A stretch of DNA of 64,000 nt, taken from assembly GCA_021014325.1 (NCBI GenBank), contig CM037460.1, forward strand, positions 21,652,544 to 21,716,543, given 5' to 3'. A program made the translations under genes and the position numbers. The notes under the pieces were generated by a model. That model saw only the letters and a program-made list of their open reading frames with translations, made no database searches and was not told the DNA's origin. Positions 1-12,800 of the stretch are shown here, one piece after another (position 1 is the stretch's first letter; each line of letters opens with the position of its first letter). The stretch comes from Plazaster borealis (Eukaryota; Echinodermata; Asteroidea; Forcipulatida; Labidiasteridae).

Positions 1-531
1 TGAAATTTGCGCTATGTAGAATAGGCAGCTCTATTTGCGTATCGAGCACCAGTTTGCACAATATTCAGATTGCGCACTGTCGTGTAAACACGTGCGCGCT
101 GTGCTTTGAATTGTGGGTATTTTTTCGCTGGGTAGGAAACACGACGCGACGAACGTGGATCACTAAATCATCACTAAATCATGAGACTCAAATCATGGAG
201 ATATCGGTAAAATTGTCTTGATGAGTTCTGATTTTTTCCCCCAATTTTGTTAAAAACATGTTAAGTTGGTCAAAGTGCGACATTTTGTCCATGGCACCTT
301 CATTTTTAAGTTTGTTTTGTATTATTATTATTATAATGTTTTTTGGGTTTTGGGGTTTTTTTTTTCAAGCCGAATAAAAAGTGTAGGGTCGCGGCGCTAG
401 TTAAGGGTCGGTCGGTAACCGGAAAAAGAACATTTTTGTTTTGGCCGGAGGAAAAATAATTTTCAGGTTTTTTTTCGCTACCACAGTGGCATCTCTGATA
501 ATCTAATAAGTATTCTATCACTGCCTTTATC

Positions 532-731
532 CTTCTCTCCCTCCCTCTTCCTTCAACCCATCTGGGCCCAATTGCATGGCTTTGCTTACTGCAAGTGAAC
601 ACTTGCAGTAGCAGAAAATTCCACAGTTTCTCTTCTCTCCCTCCCTCTTCCTTCAACCCATCTGGGCCCAATTGCATGGCTTTGCTTACTGCAAGTGAAC
701 ACTTGCAGTAGCAGAAAATTCCACAGTTAAC
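532..731. repeat. 100-bp direct tandem duplication
   Basis: A 100-base unit (cttctctccctccctc...ccacagtt) is present twice in a row with almost no differences, at about 532-631 and 632-731. It lies inside the left part of the inverted-repeat element at 564-921, so the duplication is younger than that insertion. The frame that reads through it is a repeat translation and not a gene. Confidence 0.85.
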
Positions 732-921
732 GTAAGCATATTTCACAGGTTAGCAAAGAATTTTGTTCACCTTTGCAATGGTATTTGTGCATGTACTTCA
801 TGTCGATGAGCATTCTTTGCTTACAGAGCTAGCCCAGAAATGTTTTGCTAATCCTGTAAGCAGAGAATGGGTATCATAAGCTCAGAATTATGTGATAAGC
901 AGAACCATGAAATTGAGCCCA
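564..921. mobile_element. Inverted-repeat element, GGGCCCAATTTCATGG family, copy 1
   Basis: The left end reads gggcccaattgcatggct and the right end is the reverse complement with a few changes (agccatgaaattgggccc type, near 895-921). Two more copies occur at 17723-18356 and 30688-30809. The interior holds short runs of cttac/gtaag in both directions, so the whole can fold back. There is no coding capacity, so this is a MITE-like non-autonomous element. The superfamily is not determined. Confidence 0.6.
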
Positions 922-1446
922 GTTTTAAGAAATGATTACAGAAAAAATTACTTTGAAGAAATTACAACTAGTTTAACAAAAAATCTCAGCATGGGAACTG
1001 GATTAGCACCATAATCAGAGTCTGAACAGTTTGGAAGTTGAGTTACCAGGTGTTTTTGGATTTTTGTTATGGTGAGGAAAGATCCTGTTCAATCACTCTA
1101 GGGGATTTCAAATGAATAAAAACATTACTGTGAGGTTCTTATTCAAGCAAAAACTAGACTCCGAAAGTCAAAGATGGATGCAATTGTTTTCGCTGAGGGA
1201 TTAAAATTGTTAGTGGTACAATTTCTGTTCTGCTATTAATGAAACAACAGAGAAAAGAATTGGAATCTTCTGAAGTGTTAAGATTAATTTAAAAACTAAC
1301 TCACATAAATTTCTGTGTCCTGTTCAACACGAGGCAGTCGGCTGATCTGTTTGTGGACAACAGGGATTTAAAACTGGCATAAACCGGAAGCCTTATAAAT
1401 GTGCCACTATAGAGAGACAGCTAAAAACTGAAATTATTTCTTGCAG

Positions 1447-2500
1447 GTCCACCGTGCCTTAACAGTTGAAGATTTTGGTGGGGAAGTTAGTGGTGTGATA
1501 GCTAAATACTGGAGTCCAGTAGCACAGCTAAGGAACTTGGAGGAAACTGTTGCTTGTGTTTTGCATTTGCTTAATCAAGAACAGGCTAGTGAGGCAACGA
1601 CTGTGGATTTGCCACCCAGTTATAACGGTAAGAATTTTTCTTCTTCTTTTAATGACATGGTAAGATTTGTCTGAAAAATAAATTTTCAGGCCTCAAATTT
1701 ACCACAACAATCTACAGCAATATATATTTTTTTTATAATACAGTGCGCCCTCCACGGTTTATCCAGGAGACGCCATTTATCCTAAAAGCAGTAGACTATT
1801 AAACAAATCACACTTGCAACTCTGCAACATTTCAAAGTCTTGCATATAAATAGCATTTTTACTCATAGAGGAAAGTTCTAAATAGTTAAACAACATTTAC
1901 CAAAGATGAACTTGCACCTGAGCTTGAGCTTACAAGTTAAACAGAAGTTGTTTGTGTTTTACCAACACAAACGTATGTAAGTTGTGCATGATGTAGATTT
2001 TCCCCAAAATTGGATGCACTATATTGAATTGCCCTCATTGCTAAGGGTATCTTTTGTAAAGCGCCAATACAAAGTTGAATCTCTTGGAAAAAATTCGGAC
2101 TTAATTTATATTGGCAAGCCAACGTTAAACATGTACCACATACTCCTGCTAACATGAGAAAGGTGCATTTGAAAATTCATTCAGCTGTTACTTTTTACAT
2201 TTCTTGGGTTTTGTGTAGAGATCATGGTACACAGTGTTAAACTTTCAAAAGCACCAACATTGTATCTTGCCTGCCAGAAAATGCCCTGGAAAGCCCAAGA
2301 TCACTCTTTATGTTAACAATGTGACATGGTCTGTTACCACAGATGCTGTTGCCAGAGGTCCCACACCCAGTGGTCTAGCAACCTACCCACCTGCCAGTCA
2401 GGTCCAAGCCTATGGTCAGCCTCAAGTACAGACCCGACAGCCACAGCAGATGCAGTATCCCCACCAGCAAGTTGGCTACCCTTCTAACAATATCATTTGA
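1447..2500 (+). CDS. 3' end of an unrecognised gene, Pro/Gln-rich tail with PPxY motif (partial)
   Basis: Two exons, 1447-1627 and 2343-2500, with the stop TGA at 2498-2500. The first follows a ttgcag acceptor and ends at a gtaaga donor; the second follows taccacag. Their lengths (181 and 158) join in phase and give 112 residues. The first half is acidic and helical-looking (motif LRNLEETVACVLHLLNQE). A PPSY motif follows just before the junction, which is a WW-domain ligand type. The rest is low-complexity Pro/Gln/Tyr (QPQVQTRQPQQMQYPHQQ) and ends SNNII. The upstream exons must lie before the window or in unread parts of 1-1446. I do not recognise the family. An adaptor of ubiquitin-ligase or trafficking type would fit a PPxY plus PQ tail, but this is only a guess. 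The second acceptor lies about 60 bases after a dispersed repeat (2160-2285). Confidence 0.7.
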
Positions 2501-4616
2501 AGATGTCTACTCATGGTGGATGGAATGTCTAAATACATGTGGTAGATGCATAGGGTTTTATATATATATTGACTAGTGCATGAAACTGCCTATCATTTTG
2601 AAGCTGTGTGGGGCACATTCATTTTTGTTTACAAACCTATGTACAAGATTGTTTTTTTCCATTGTTGTTATTATTATTATAGTTTATTTTGCCATTAATG
2701 CAAGAAAACAACATACAGGCATTCAAAGTAAGATAAAACTGTGATTGTGATGCGAGGAAATTTGCCGTTGAAAGCGCTCTCATGCAGTCAAAAATCTTGT
2801 AAATTGTTAAACTCAGAATTTGTTAGCGTATTTTTAAAAAGAAAAGGTGTGGGTTGAGTCTATTTCAGAAGCTGCTTAGTTTATAAAACAACGTAGATTA
2901 ATTAGTTTCTTGCATTCATACAATTTGATATACTCTACTGAACTAAACTTAAAATCAACTCAAGTGACTTAACTAAATGCTGTAAATAAGAAGCCTACAC
3001 TTATTGCAGTCAAAGGATATATTTTTGAGTATGTGTATATTATGAATCATTATTTTTCTGAAAGGTAAGTTTATGATATTGCCAATGATTTTCCATTTCA
3101 GAGAGTTGCAGGGTTAGTTTATAAAAATCCAGAATTCTGTTCAAAAGGGTTCCAGGCAGTTACTCATTAAGTGAGCGTCACAATTCTGACAGTATTTTGT
3201 CGATGAAAAACTGAAATATTATATCTAATCATTGTTTGTTTGACTTCCATTACATGTGAATCTGCAGGAAATTAGGTCATTGCATTTGTATACTTTTATG
3301 ATTTTTTAAAAACATTATCTGACATCAAATGCCAGAGATGTATTATTACTTGCTGTTGTTATGGAAAATCTTTGGTAAAATAATGTAAAGAAGTTACATT
3401 TTTAGTAAAGAATAAACTCTCTTAATCAAGGTAAGTAGGAACTTTGTGTTTGCAATAGTGTAGGAATTGTAGGTCTTAGAAGAAAAAATGAGGAGAAAGT
3501 TGTCATCGATTGAAAAGAAATATCCTGTTAATATTCAAGAGAAAATTATATCAACTTTCTTACTTCACAATTGTTGCCCTAAAACAAGGAAGCTTTGACG
3601 AGCAATATACATTGTTTGGCATTTTGGCTTGAAACTCATTTCTTATAAGCAAGATTCTTTGTGCATAGCAGCCTTACAAAGTTACACCCAGGATTAATTT
3701 GAGATGCTGAGAAAAAGCGATCTGGATGTTTTTGACAGAAACTGTAATTTAAGAAAAGTAAAGCATCAAGGGTGTAAGCAACAGTTAGATTGTGTATTTG
3801 ATGGCTTAAATACAGGTCCAGACAGTATAAGAATTTTGTTGAATTTAAGAACTTTGTTAAAGCAAGATATTATATTTTTAAGCGTTTTTTGTTTAGATGG
3901 AATACTAACTGGAGGTTGAGCGGACTTGTACCAACCTTGAGCCATTCCCAATTCAAATAAGGTTTAAGTTCTTGTGTTTTGAATTGGTCTCAAATGGATG
4001 TAAATTAGTAACAAATAAACAAGAAAACCTATCAGTGTAACATACATTATAGGAATCCTTTTCGATATTGTAACATAGTTTTTTAGTCAATTTTGTTATA
4101 ACTATATATTCTTTGGGTGTGATACATTTAAAAGTAAGGTATATCAATGCATTTGTAGATAATCCTGTGTTTTTCTCCAGATATGGCAATAAACTAATGG
4201 AATTGACGTATATACATTTATGGCTTTATAGAAATAGACCCAACAGAATGCTTTACAATTCACCTAGAACTGTCTCCTACATGTACATTGTATGCGTGCC
4301 CTTATGTAACACTGTTACACAAAGTTATTGTGTAGGTGTCCAACCGGTTTCTCTCCACCTCTGAAAAATTCCTATTGATCGATTGGCCAACCCTCTCAGT
4401 CATGCAACTTATCTGCGTTTCAACCAATTTTCTCTTTCATATAAAAGTGAAAACACTACACAAAGTTTTGTGTGATTTCTGCTTAAAGTTATCATTTAAT
4501 AGACGTATGTGAATGAATGAAGTGGTTTCAACTGCAAAAAAAAAAAACATTGTCAATAAGTGATGCACTTGGCATTCTCTGGGTACTATATCTATGTGAG
4601 GTCTCATTTTCTTTAA
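2501..4616. other. 3' UTR and intergenic DNA
   Basis: AT-rich sequence with no convincing open frame follows the stop of the first gene. AATAAA motifs near 3411 and 4188 are possible poly(A) signals. Around 2660-2770 there is a short dispersed repeat (TTATTATTATT tail plus aaactgtgattgtgatg) that recurs near 28190-28260. Otherwise I see nothing. Confidence 0.5.
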
Positions 4617-4620
4617 TTAA

Positions 4621-4986
4621 AGGTATCGTACACGTTTGGTAATGACTCAAAACAAATATGAGCATAAAAACTTACTTGGTAACAAGCAACGGAGAGCTGT
4701 TGATAGTATAAAACATTGTAGGAAACGACTCCCTCTGAATTAACATAGTTTTTGAGAAAGAGGTAATTTCTCACTAAAATAATAAAAACTTCTTGCAAGA
4801 AGTTTTTATTCCTATCTGAAAGCACACAAATTTGTACAACAAGGGTGTTTTTTCTTTCATCATTTTCTTGCAACTTCGGTGACCAATTGAGCCCAAATTT
4901 TCCCAGGCTTGTTATTTTATGCATATGTTGGGATACACCAAGTGATAACACTGGTCTTTGACAATTACCAAACGTGTTCAGTGCCT
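4621..4986. mobile_element. TTAA-flanked inverted-repeat MITE, copy 1
   Basis: Begins aggtatcgtacacgtttggt and ends gtgttcagtgcct, which is an imperfect inverted repeat. TTAA lies immediately outside on both sides (4617-4620 and 4987-4990). The interior is nearly identical to the copies at 28993-29363 and 57857-58222, and to 49880-50238 and 56104-56414 in the opposite orientation. It has no coding capacity. A TTAA target fits piggyBac-type transposition, but the terminal bases do not prove it. Confidence 0.85.
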
Positions 4987-5009
4987 TTAAAGAGGGGCTT
5001 GAAGGTCTA

Positions 5010-5860
5010 ATTCAATTGAAAGTGAGGAAAAGTTACAAGTCTATAATCTCACATGAATATCGGGTAAAATGCCATTGTATTTGATGATAGACCTACCTTC
5101 CAGTGCAACTAGTTTAACATAAAAAATTCCAATGATGTCACGTTTCAAATGTATAGGTCTGTACGCTATTGTAGGGAGAATGTTCAGTTCATTTCTGAAT
5201 GTCCATGATATTAAATCAAAACGACATTCAATGACGTCATGTGTCAAAATTCGCTCGGAAGGGTATCAAATATAATTTTGTTTACACCATTTTAACATAA
5301 TAAATAATAAAATAATAATAATAAGACTTGTAATGCGCACATATCCACCCTGCTGGGTGTTCAAGGCGCAGTAAAAAAAACAAAAAAAACAAAAACAAAG
5401 AAAAACAGACACAACAAAATTAGTCATTGAAAACCTGTGACATAAGATAAGTTTTGAGTAGAGATTTGAATTTTGTGGTACAAAGACAAGATCTAAGATT
5501 AAGTGGTAGAGAGTTCCAGATGCGTGGCGCAGCTGAAGAAAAAGACCTGTCACCCCATGAGTGTCGAGACTTGGGTTCAATGAGGAGAAGCATGGAACTT
5601 GATCAAAGATTCCTTGATGGAGTGTAAATTTGAAGTAGTTCAGAAATATAGTGGGGAGCCTTGCCATTAAGTGCTTTGTGGACAATGAGCGTCAGCTTGA
5701 AGACGATTCGTTGAGAGATAGGGAGCCAGTGTAGTTGTTTCAGAATGGGGGTGATAGAACAGGATTTTCTAGACAGTGTCACAATGAGGTTTAGAGACTT
5801 GTAGTTTTTACCATATTCATAAGGACTCTTATCTTTTAGAAAGGGATTGCATCACAAAAC
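5010..5860. mobile_element. Inverted-repeat element split by a LINE fragment
   Basis: The left arm (about 5015-5070, gaggaaaagttacaagtct) and right arm (about 5784-5855, gagacttgtag..cataaggactc) are the two ends of an element whose intact relative lies at 22011-22402. The retrotransposon end at 5284-5778 sits between them. A partial copy of the same family lies at about 17510-17640. Confidence 0.6.
5284..5778 (-). mobile_element. 5'-truncated non-LTR retrotransposon (CR1/L2-like), 3' end
   Basis: On the minus strand this decodes the C-terminal part of a LINE reverse-transcriptase polyprotein. Readable motifs are LHWLPISQRI, LTLIVHKALNGKAPHYIS and AAPRIWNSLPLNLRS, then LKTYLMSQVFND and a stop at 5420-5422. 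One in-frame stop interrupts it near NL*SSS, so it is dead. The end is a (TTA)n microsatellite (5298-5324) preceded by GCGCCTTGAACACCCAGCAG. The motif order is the usual end of CR1/L2/Jockey-group LINEs. Truncation near 5778 is typical of incomplete reverse transcription. Confidence 0.8.
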
Positions 5861-6270
5861 TGAATTTGACATTGGATCCAAGCCCCTCTGGATTTCTTGT
5901 CTCAACAATCGTGTAAACAAATCAAAATATTTGTTAGTGTATTCATTATCAGCATGATCATCATTCAGATTGACACATTGTAACAATTATCCAGCTTAGT
6001 TTTTTGTAAAGTGAAAATTAACATTATCATTAGAATGTATATATTTTCCATTGATGTGGTAATAAAACACCAAAAGAATCAACTGTTTTTTTTAAACTAT
6101 GCAATTTGTTTGTCAAATACATGGAATTGTGTTCCTGTTTTTGTGGTTATATATCAAAAACTCAAAACTGTAGGCTACAAGTAATTGTATTTAGGAGGCT
6201 TGACTAAATAGATTATTAAAAGTACAAGGTACGCAGCCTGGCTGAGACTCAGCCCTGAACATTTGGAAAA

Positions 6271-6780
6271 GCCAATGGCGTAACTAAGGGGGGGTCACCT
6301 ACCCCCACCCCCCCCCCTATTCCTGTCCGTGCATGCCCCTCTCCGTTGAAATTGAGATAATAAACATTACCAATAAACATTACCGGAGTAAATTGTTACA
6401 TTTTATAATACTTACAACTCCGCTAGACAATATATTTGTTTTTACCACTCATGTCAGATTATCTTATAATAATAACAAATTAATATGGCAAAACGCTGAA
6501 AAGTGGTTTGTTTTCCTTCCTCCATGGTTTACGGGGAAATGCAATTGGACAGAAATGGTAAGCCCCCCTTGTCCCCGCCCCCCTAAAATGTTACCCTTTG
6601 GACAAAGCATTCAATCGAAATTGGAAGATGGCTTTATGAATTTAATACCAATCATTATAATGAATAATTAACAATTAAAGGTACTTAAACAAAACCATTC
6701 GAATGTTTCCCTTTAGGGTAGGTAGGCCCCCCCCCCCCCCCCACTTCCTGTAATAAAAACTTTCCCTATTTTAGACTCCT
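6271..6780. repeat. G/C-run 'GTGGCGTAACTA' repeat debris upstream of NPEPL1
   Basis: The sequence opens with aatggcgtaactaagggggg and contains several C or G homopolymer runs (6297-6320, 6565-6590, 6727-6742). Similar blocks occur at 10845-11037 (reverse) and 12572-12760. This looks like a dispersed repeat with G-rich ends. It extends almost to the NPEPL1 start codon, so the core promoter must be short or lie within it. No TATA box is evident. Confidence 0.45.
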
Positions 6781-6801
6781 GAGGGCGCTGCGGCTATCAA
6801 C

Positions 6802-9800
6802 ATGGCGAATGTTGTTCTTCAATTCTCTTCCGGGAGCAGCGTTTCTGACCCAAGTTCTCGGTCAGTTTTGATTCTTGGACAGCTATCACACCTGGCAGCT
6901 ATCAGTTATGAGGCAGTCCGCTCCAAGTTGGAGCCTAGGGTGACCCCAGAGGTAAAAGAATCGATGTATATCATATTTTGTTTATGCTGAGTTTTGGTCA
7001 TCTCGTCACTCGTCGTACGTACGTACTTACGTTGATGATACCCGAATAGAACTATTTACATGTAACTCATTCATAGTCCTACTTTAGGACTAAGACCAAT
7101 TAGTAGGAGTAATAATAGAGTAGATATCTTGGGTACCACTACCGGCCATCTCGGATCCTCGCTCCTCTTGCAAAGTTGCGCACAATAATTTAAATAAAAG
7201 TCGCCAACAACACAAAGTCGACCCCAGCATCAAGCTAGGCAGAATTACAAAATTTTAGATTACATTTGATAAGGTTTCTAGTTGGTTAGCTGAACAGATC
7301 TCTTTGAATACATCAATTTGACACCTCATTTGTTGGGATGGGGTCATGTTGACCAAAGTTACGCAAGGTCAAAGGTCATTATCTTTTAACCCTTTATTTC
7401 AAATCAAATAGTAGCCTAAACAAACTGTGACCCACACTGTACGTATTAAACACATGGATTTAAATGCACAAAAACAGTTAACACAAAAATAACAAACTCA
7501 AAATGGATCAGAATTTCAAAATATTTCGAAAATAAGCACACACAAAAAATATATCGTAGGAGGTCCTGTATTCGGGGTGCCCCTGAAATCGGGGCAAATC
7601 TTTTACCTCTCTGCGCGTGATGTAAACAGTCCCTAGATACAATTTTTGTTGTTTGACTTGCCAAGCAAAGAGTCTCCTCTCCTTCGACCAAAACTTAGAA
7701 ACATGTAAGGCTCCACTGGTTAGTTGCACTTGTAAATGCAAAAAGTTGTGGTATTTTAGGCATTTCAACAGAGTACAAAAATATGTCATACTGTCGGGGC
7801 CATAAAAAAAAAATTGCCATACGAAAAAGTTTCATCAAACACTTTTTCAATTCACAATTCAGGATGATCAAATAATGTGACTGAACATTCTGCTGAGCAT
7901 TCTGGGGGAAAATACAGAGGCTTAAAGAAGCCATGTGCCTTATATCATTTTCTAATAGTCTGGAGAATTTTTTTTTGTAACCCTCATGTCATTATTATTA
8001 TTAATGTCAAAATTTAAACATTGGATTGTTGATTCAATTATCACTGTTTATTTGTATGCTTTTTTATAAATGTTTAGAAACATAAAACGACACAAAACTA
8101 AATAAAAATCAGATTTGAAAGCCAAGAATTATTTACACCTTTTTTTTTAATTTTTTGTTTTAAGTTTTTGCAAATTACCATGGTCATTTTTAAAATTAAA
8201 TAAAAAATATTTTGAATAAAATGAAGACAACTGCTGGCTATAGAGTCATACACAAAGTCTCACAGAACACTTGTAGTCACTGCAGATGTTTCTTCCACGT
8301 ATGGCTTCACCGGGACACCATACTTTCTTGTTTGCCTTGAAAACAGGTAAAACTCAAAACAAATGGGATGCTATTGAAGTCATCGAAGATCGCTGCGTGG
8401 TGTGAAAGTTTCAATGTCTATCAAGTTTTAATGTATGTTTGCATACTTGTTATAAACAAAGGAAGCCAATTAGGGCATCAGTTGATATATGGCATCTTTT
8501 TTTATTTTTTTATTCAAAGAAAAGTACCCCGAAAACCGGTCACTGTAGGATATATATAGTTCTGAAATTTCAAGTAGTAAATACAGATCAAGCGAACAAA
8601 GCAGGCCTGTATTAACAGCCTTCAATTAAGAAAAAGATAATGGCCAAGGATAATAAACATATTGCGCACTACACCGTACACGCAAGTGAGCATTGACCTC
8701 TGTCCACAACAAAAACCACAATTTCCCGCCGCGACAGCTGTGTAATCACCAACTTTGAAGGTCGACCGCAAAAAAACGCGACGACCTACAAGTTTGGAAA
8801 TAATGTTATTAGGTCAAGAAATTCTTCAGATAATACCTATAATCTGGTCATTAAAGTTCCCACAGTAACTAACCCATAATATGAGCTTAAATACAAGTTA
8901 CTTATTAAAATATGCACTTACCAGTCTTTTAAGTGGACAATTTTTCGCTAAATACCTCTGAATGGCAAAAGATTTTTAGAAAAACTCCATACTGAATGTA
9001 GTTCCAGTCTTTTCTGAATGAGCCGCCTCACTTAAAGTCCAATCCCAATATTCTTGGGCATGTCGCACCGAGCAATTTAGCCCTGCCGTTCGTGACCAAC
9101 TCGACCGTCCCCAGTTTCCCATTCCAAAAAAAGTATTCTGGCGCGCGCAGCGCCCTCTAGCGGTCACGAATCTGCCTAATCAAGCTCCCCCAACTGCTTG
9201 TCATTGACATTGGATTGACATTGAACATTGTGTAAAGAATCTTGCCCCTACCCCTAGTATAATCCCATACAGTACACAATCACCCAAAGCAAAGTTGTCC
9301 CTGCAGATCTTATTCTAATCTTGGCAACCAAAACTAAAAGTTGAATAATTTAAGAAGGCAGTTGCGAGTTGGAAAAGCCGAATGTCAGAGCGGTTAGCTA
9401 GCTGGAGGTTGCTTTTGAACATGAAATTGATATATCTTCTTTTACTTCTTCCTTTTTTCGTGTTGAGTGCAGCCTTCATGATTGAAGATAAACACAGTGC
9501 CAGACACACCGGTGCAAATCCTTTCTTCAAGTTCTAGTTATATTATTAGCAATTAAGTGCTGTGTATAGGCCTAATAAATGGGGTATTTTACGTGCATTG
9601 TATATATAACTATTTTAATAACAACACACAGGACCTACGGCTTAAGCTTTACGTCCCATCCGAAGGATAAAGCAACAATGGATTTATAAGTTTCTTGCTT
9701 TAGACACAAGTGTCAAGACAGGGTCTCAAACCCACACTCTGCAGATCAGAAACACCATGAGCTTGAGTTCGGTGCTCTTATTCTTAACTGCTCCGCCAAA

Positions 9801-12800
9801 GCACGCCACTATCAATTAAAATTTACTACTCATGCACTCCAACAAGTGAAGTTTTTAAGATCCTTTCAGGCAGTATGGGGTTGGGATTCATTTAGTACTG
9901 TTCTCCATGGGCGGGAGCAAAAAAACCATGGAGAATCTTGACTAAAACTTTTATAAGACATCCTTTTGAGGTCATTTTGGAAGACAATAAATACTGCATT
10001 TCCCTTGAGGGCCTGCTTGTAATTTCATACCAGCATTGAAACAAAACTATACATCAAAAATCTGCTGGGATACACAGAAGGCGTGTGGTGTTTCGTGGCC
10101 GAGCGGTTAAGAGTACCAAAATCCAGCTCTGGTGTTTAAGTCCCGGTCCTGACACTAAACCATTATTGCTTCGTCCTTTGGATGAGACGTACATATGTAA
10201 AGACGTAGGTCCCGTGTGTTGTATTAAAAACCATCAATGCCTGTAAAAGAACCCAGTCACACTTACCGCTAATAGAAGGGGTTCGGTGTTTCTGGCATCC
10301 ATGCGCTTATGCCTCATGCTGAACACATTTTGATGAGAATTATCATAGAAATAAAAAATAGAAACAGAAAAGGGAAACTGATCCCATTCATGATCATCAG
10401 CATAACTCAAGACAGATTAGCACGGAAAAAGCTTGTGGTCGTCAGTGCAGCAGTCAATTGATGATGATAATGATGATACATAACAATCGACTTTGATTGG
10501 CCTTGTATTTTGTTTGAAAGTAAGATAATCTAGCCTACTATTTTCTATCTCTGTTGTAAATCTAGACTACTATTTTCTATCTCTAATTGTATGCACTCAA
10601 CAGACATTCAAGGTTGGCATTGACAGTCTGCATCCATCGCCAACGGACGCTGTCTCCTTGTGGGTCAACAATGCCACAGTCGCAGCCTTGCCCCTCAAAG
10701 CAAGTCGACACAACACACCATCACGAGCCCATGCTGTCACCAAGCTGGTCAAGAATTGCCTGCCAGGCATGGCCAAGGAGTGCATTGTGGTTTGTATATT
10801 CAGCCTATCTTAAAAGTTTTGACGATTTTTTTCTTGTTTCGGTGTCGTAACCGGGGGGTGGGGGCTGCCGGGAGCCTCGCCCCCCCTGCTTGAAAGCCTT
10901 GTGCCCCCTGCCCCCTCCCCCGCCCCCAAATGAGATAAATAAAATGCACAAGTGAATGGTTTGATACATTAGCACCCCCAAATTCTGTTTTTCCCCCCTC
11001 CCCAATGAAAATATCCAGTTATGCCACTGCTCAGTATCGTGACATGGCTGTGCGGTCTAGTGCATTGGACTCAAGTTATGGTAGCTAAATCATCAGGTGT
11101 TGGTTTGGGTAAAGGTATTCCAAAATAACATTGATTTCTCCAACTAATTTCTTCAAGTGTAGTTGCTGTTATTCTTTTTCTACAGATCGTGTGTGAACGC
11201 AGCTGCGTGTTTGCATCAGCCTGTGCAGCGGCCAGAGCATTCCCAATCTTCTCACGTCGGCTTGGATCTAAGGGGGCCAGTACGCGGAACATAACCATCG
11301 AGTTTATCCTGGTGGGAGAGAACAGCAGCAAGCCTCTGACTGAAGGCGACATCAAGACCCTCGCTGTCACTGCAGACGCTGTGCGCCATTCTGCACGCAT
11401 TGTTGACACACCTTGTAATGAAATGAATACTGACCATTTCCTGCAGGTAACAAACAATCTGAAGTAGTGAAAATACAGAAAGGTTTAAAATTTACAGCGT
11501 GTCATGGCGGAGCGGTCAAACGCACTGGACTCAAGCTCTGGTGTTTCTGATCAGCAGAGTGTGGGTTCGAGTCCTGGTTTTGACACTTGTGTCCTTAAGT
11601 AAGAAACTTGACCATTATTGCTTCGTCCTTCGGATGGGACGTAAAGCTGTTGGTCCTGTGTGTTGTGTAATGCACAAAAAAAAAAACCAGTTACACTTGT
11701 TGCTTAGAGAAGGGATTTGCCCCGGTGTTTCTGACAATGGCTGCTGAATGTGTCGCAGCACCTTGTAAAACAGGTGTTACATAAATGGATCTCATAAAAC
11801 TTTAAAAACCTGTCTGGAATTAAGAATGTCAAGCGCGTTAAGACTCCGGTAGATAAAGCGCTTTATAAAAAAAGTACTACTTATTATTATCACACTAAAA
11901 AGAAGGTGAGAACATTTGGAATTATGCAACTTAATTCACTTTTAGATCATACTCATACTGTGCTTAAGCAATGAACCATTTGAAGCACTGAGAAACACTT
12001 CTATTGTTCTATTGTGCAGACCCTCTTTTAGGACAGTCACCGGTGTCCACCCTGTGCACCAAACAATGTTCCCATCCTGCCGAACACAATACAACAACAA
12101 AATATCTTGATTTGATGTGCTACAAGGACGCATGCACATAGCTCAGGGGCACATGAGTGATGTACCCCACGGGGTACATAGCCTTGATCATGCCCACCAT
12201 TAGTCGTTTCCATGGCCATGTACAATTGGAAATAGCCCTGAGTATGAGGTATTAATTACGTTGGTATTAGGTAAATTGATTGACAATCCTGTGTTAGGTG
12301 CTGTTGGGAATAGTTAAACAATATTTCTGTCAACGACCGGATTAACATTAGTAAAAGAAACTCGGACAACATAGTTTGTGTGTTTGAAATATTTGTGTTT
12401 TTGCTTTATTAAGGAGGTGCATAGAGTAGGCAAAGAGCTTGGCATAGAACCATTTATCATCAGGGGTGAAGATCTTCAGAAACAAGGATTTGGAGGTAAA
12501 TCGGACAATAAGGCACTTGTAGTATATAGGCCAGCTCAAAGGGAGCAGGCCTGATGCTTCACAGCAGTGCAGTGGCGTAAACAAAAATGTTTGTTTTTTT
12601 GGGGGGGGTTTTGGGGTTTTGGGTTTTTTTTTTTGGGGGGGGAGCAAGCAAGGGCAAAGATATAATTTAAGGGGGCTATTTAATGTATTGAACCGTTTAT
12701 TTGTGAAGTTTTTCGATCTCATTCGGGGGGGGGGGGCAAGGGTTTTGAGCTGCCCCTTCCTCTGGGACACTACTTTACAGGAGCAATTGTGTCCTTTACA

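Noticed and set aside
306..746. 146-codon minus-strand open frame
   Set aside because: It runs through the 100-bp tandem duplication and repeats the same peptide; no splice sites or recognisable domain.
5266..5685. 139-codon minus-strand open frame
   Set aside because: It is a shifted frame of the LINE remnant; the true LINE reading is in another frame and carries a stop.
8976..9167. 63-codon minus-strand open frame in NPEPL1 intron 1
   Set aside because: Higher CpG region but no recognisable protein, no splice partners and no second coding segment nearby.
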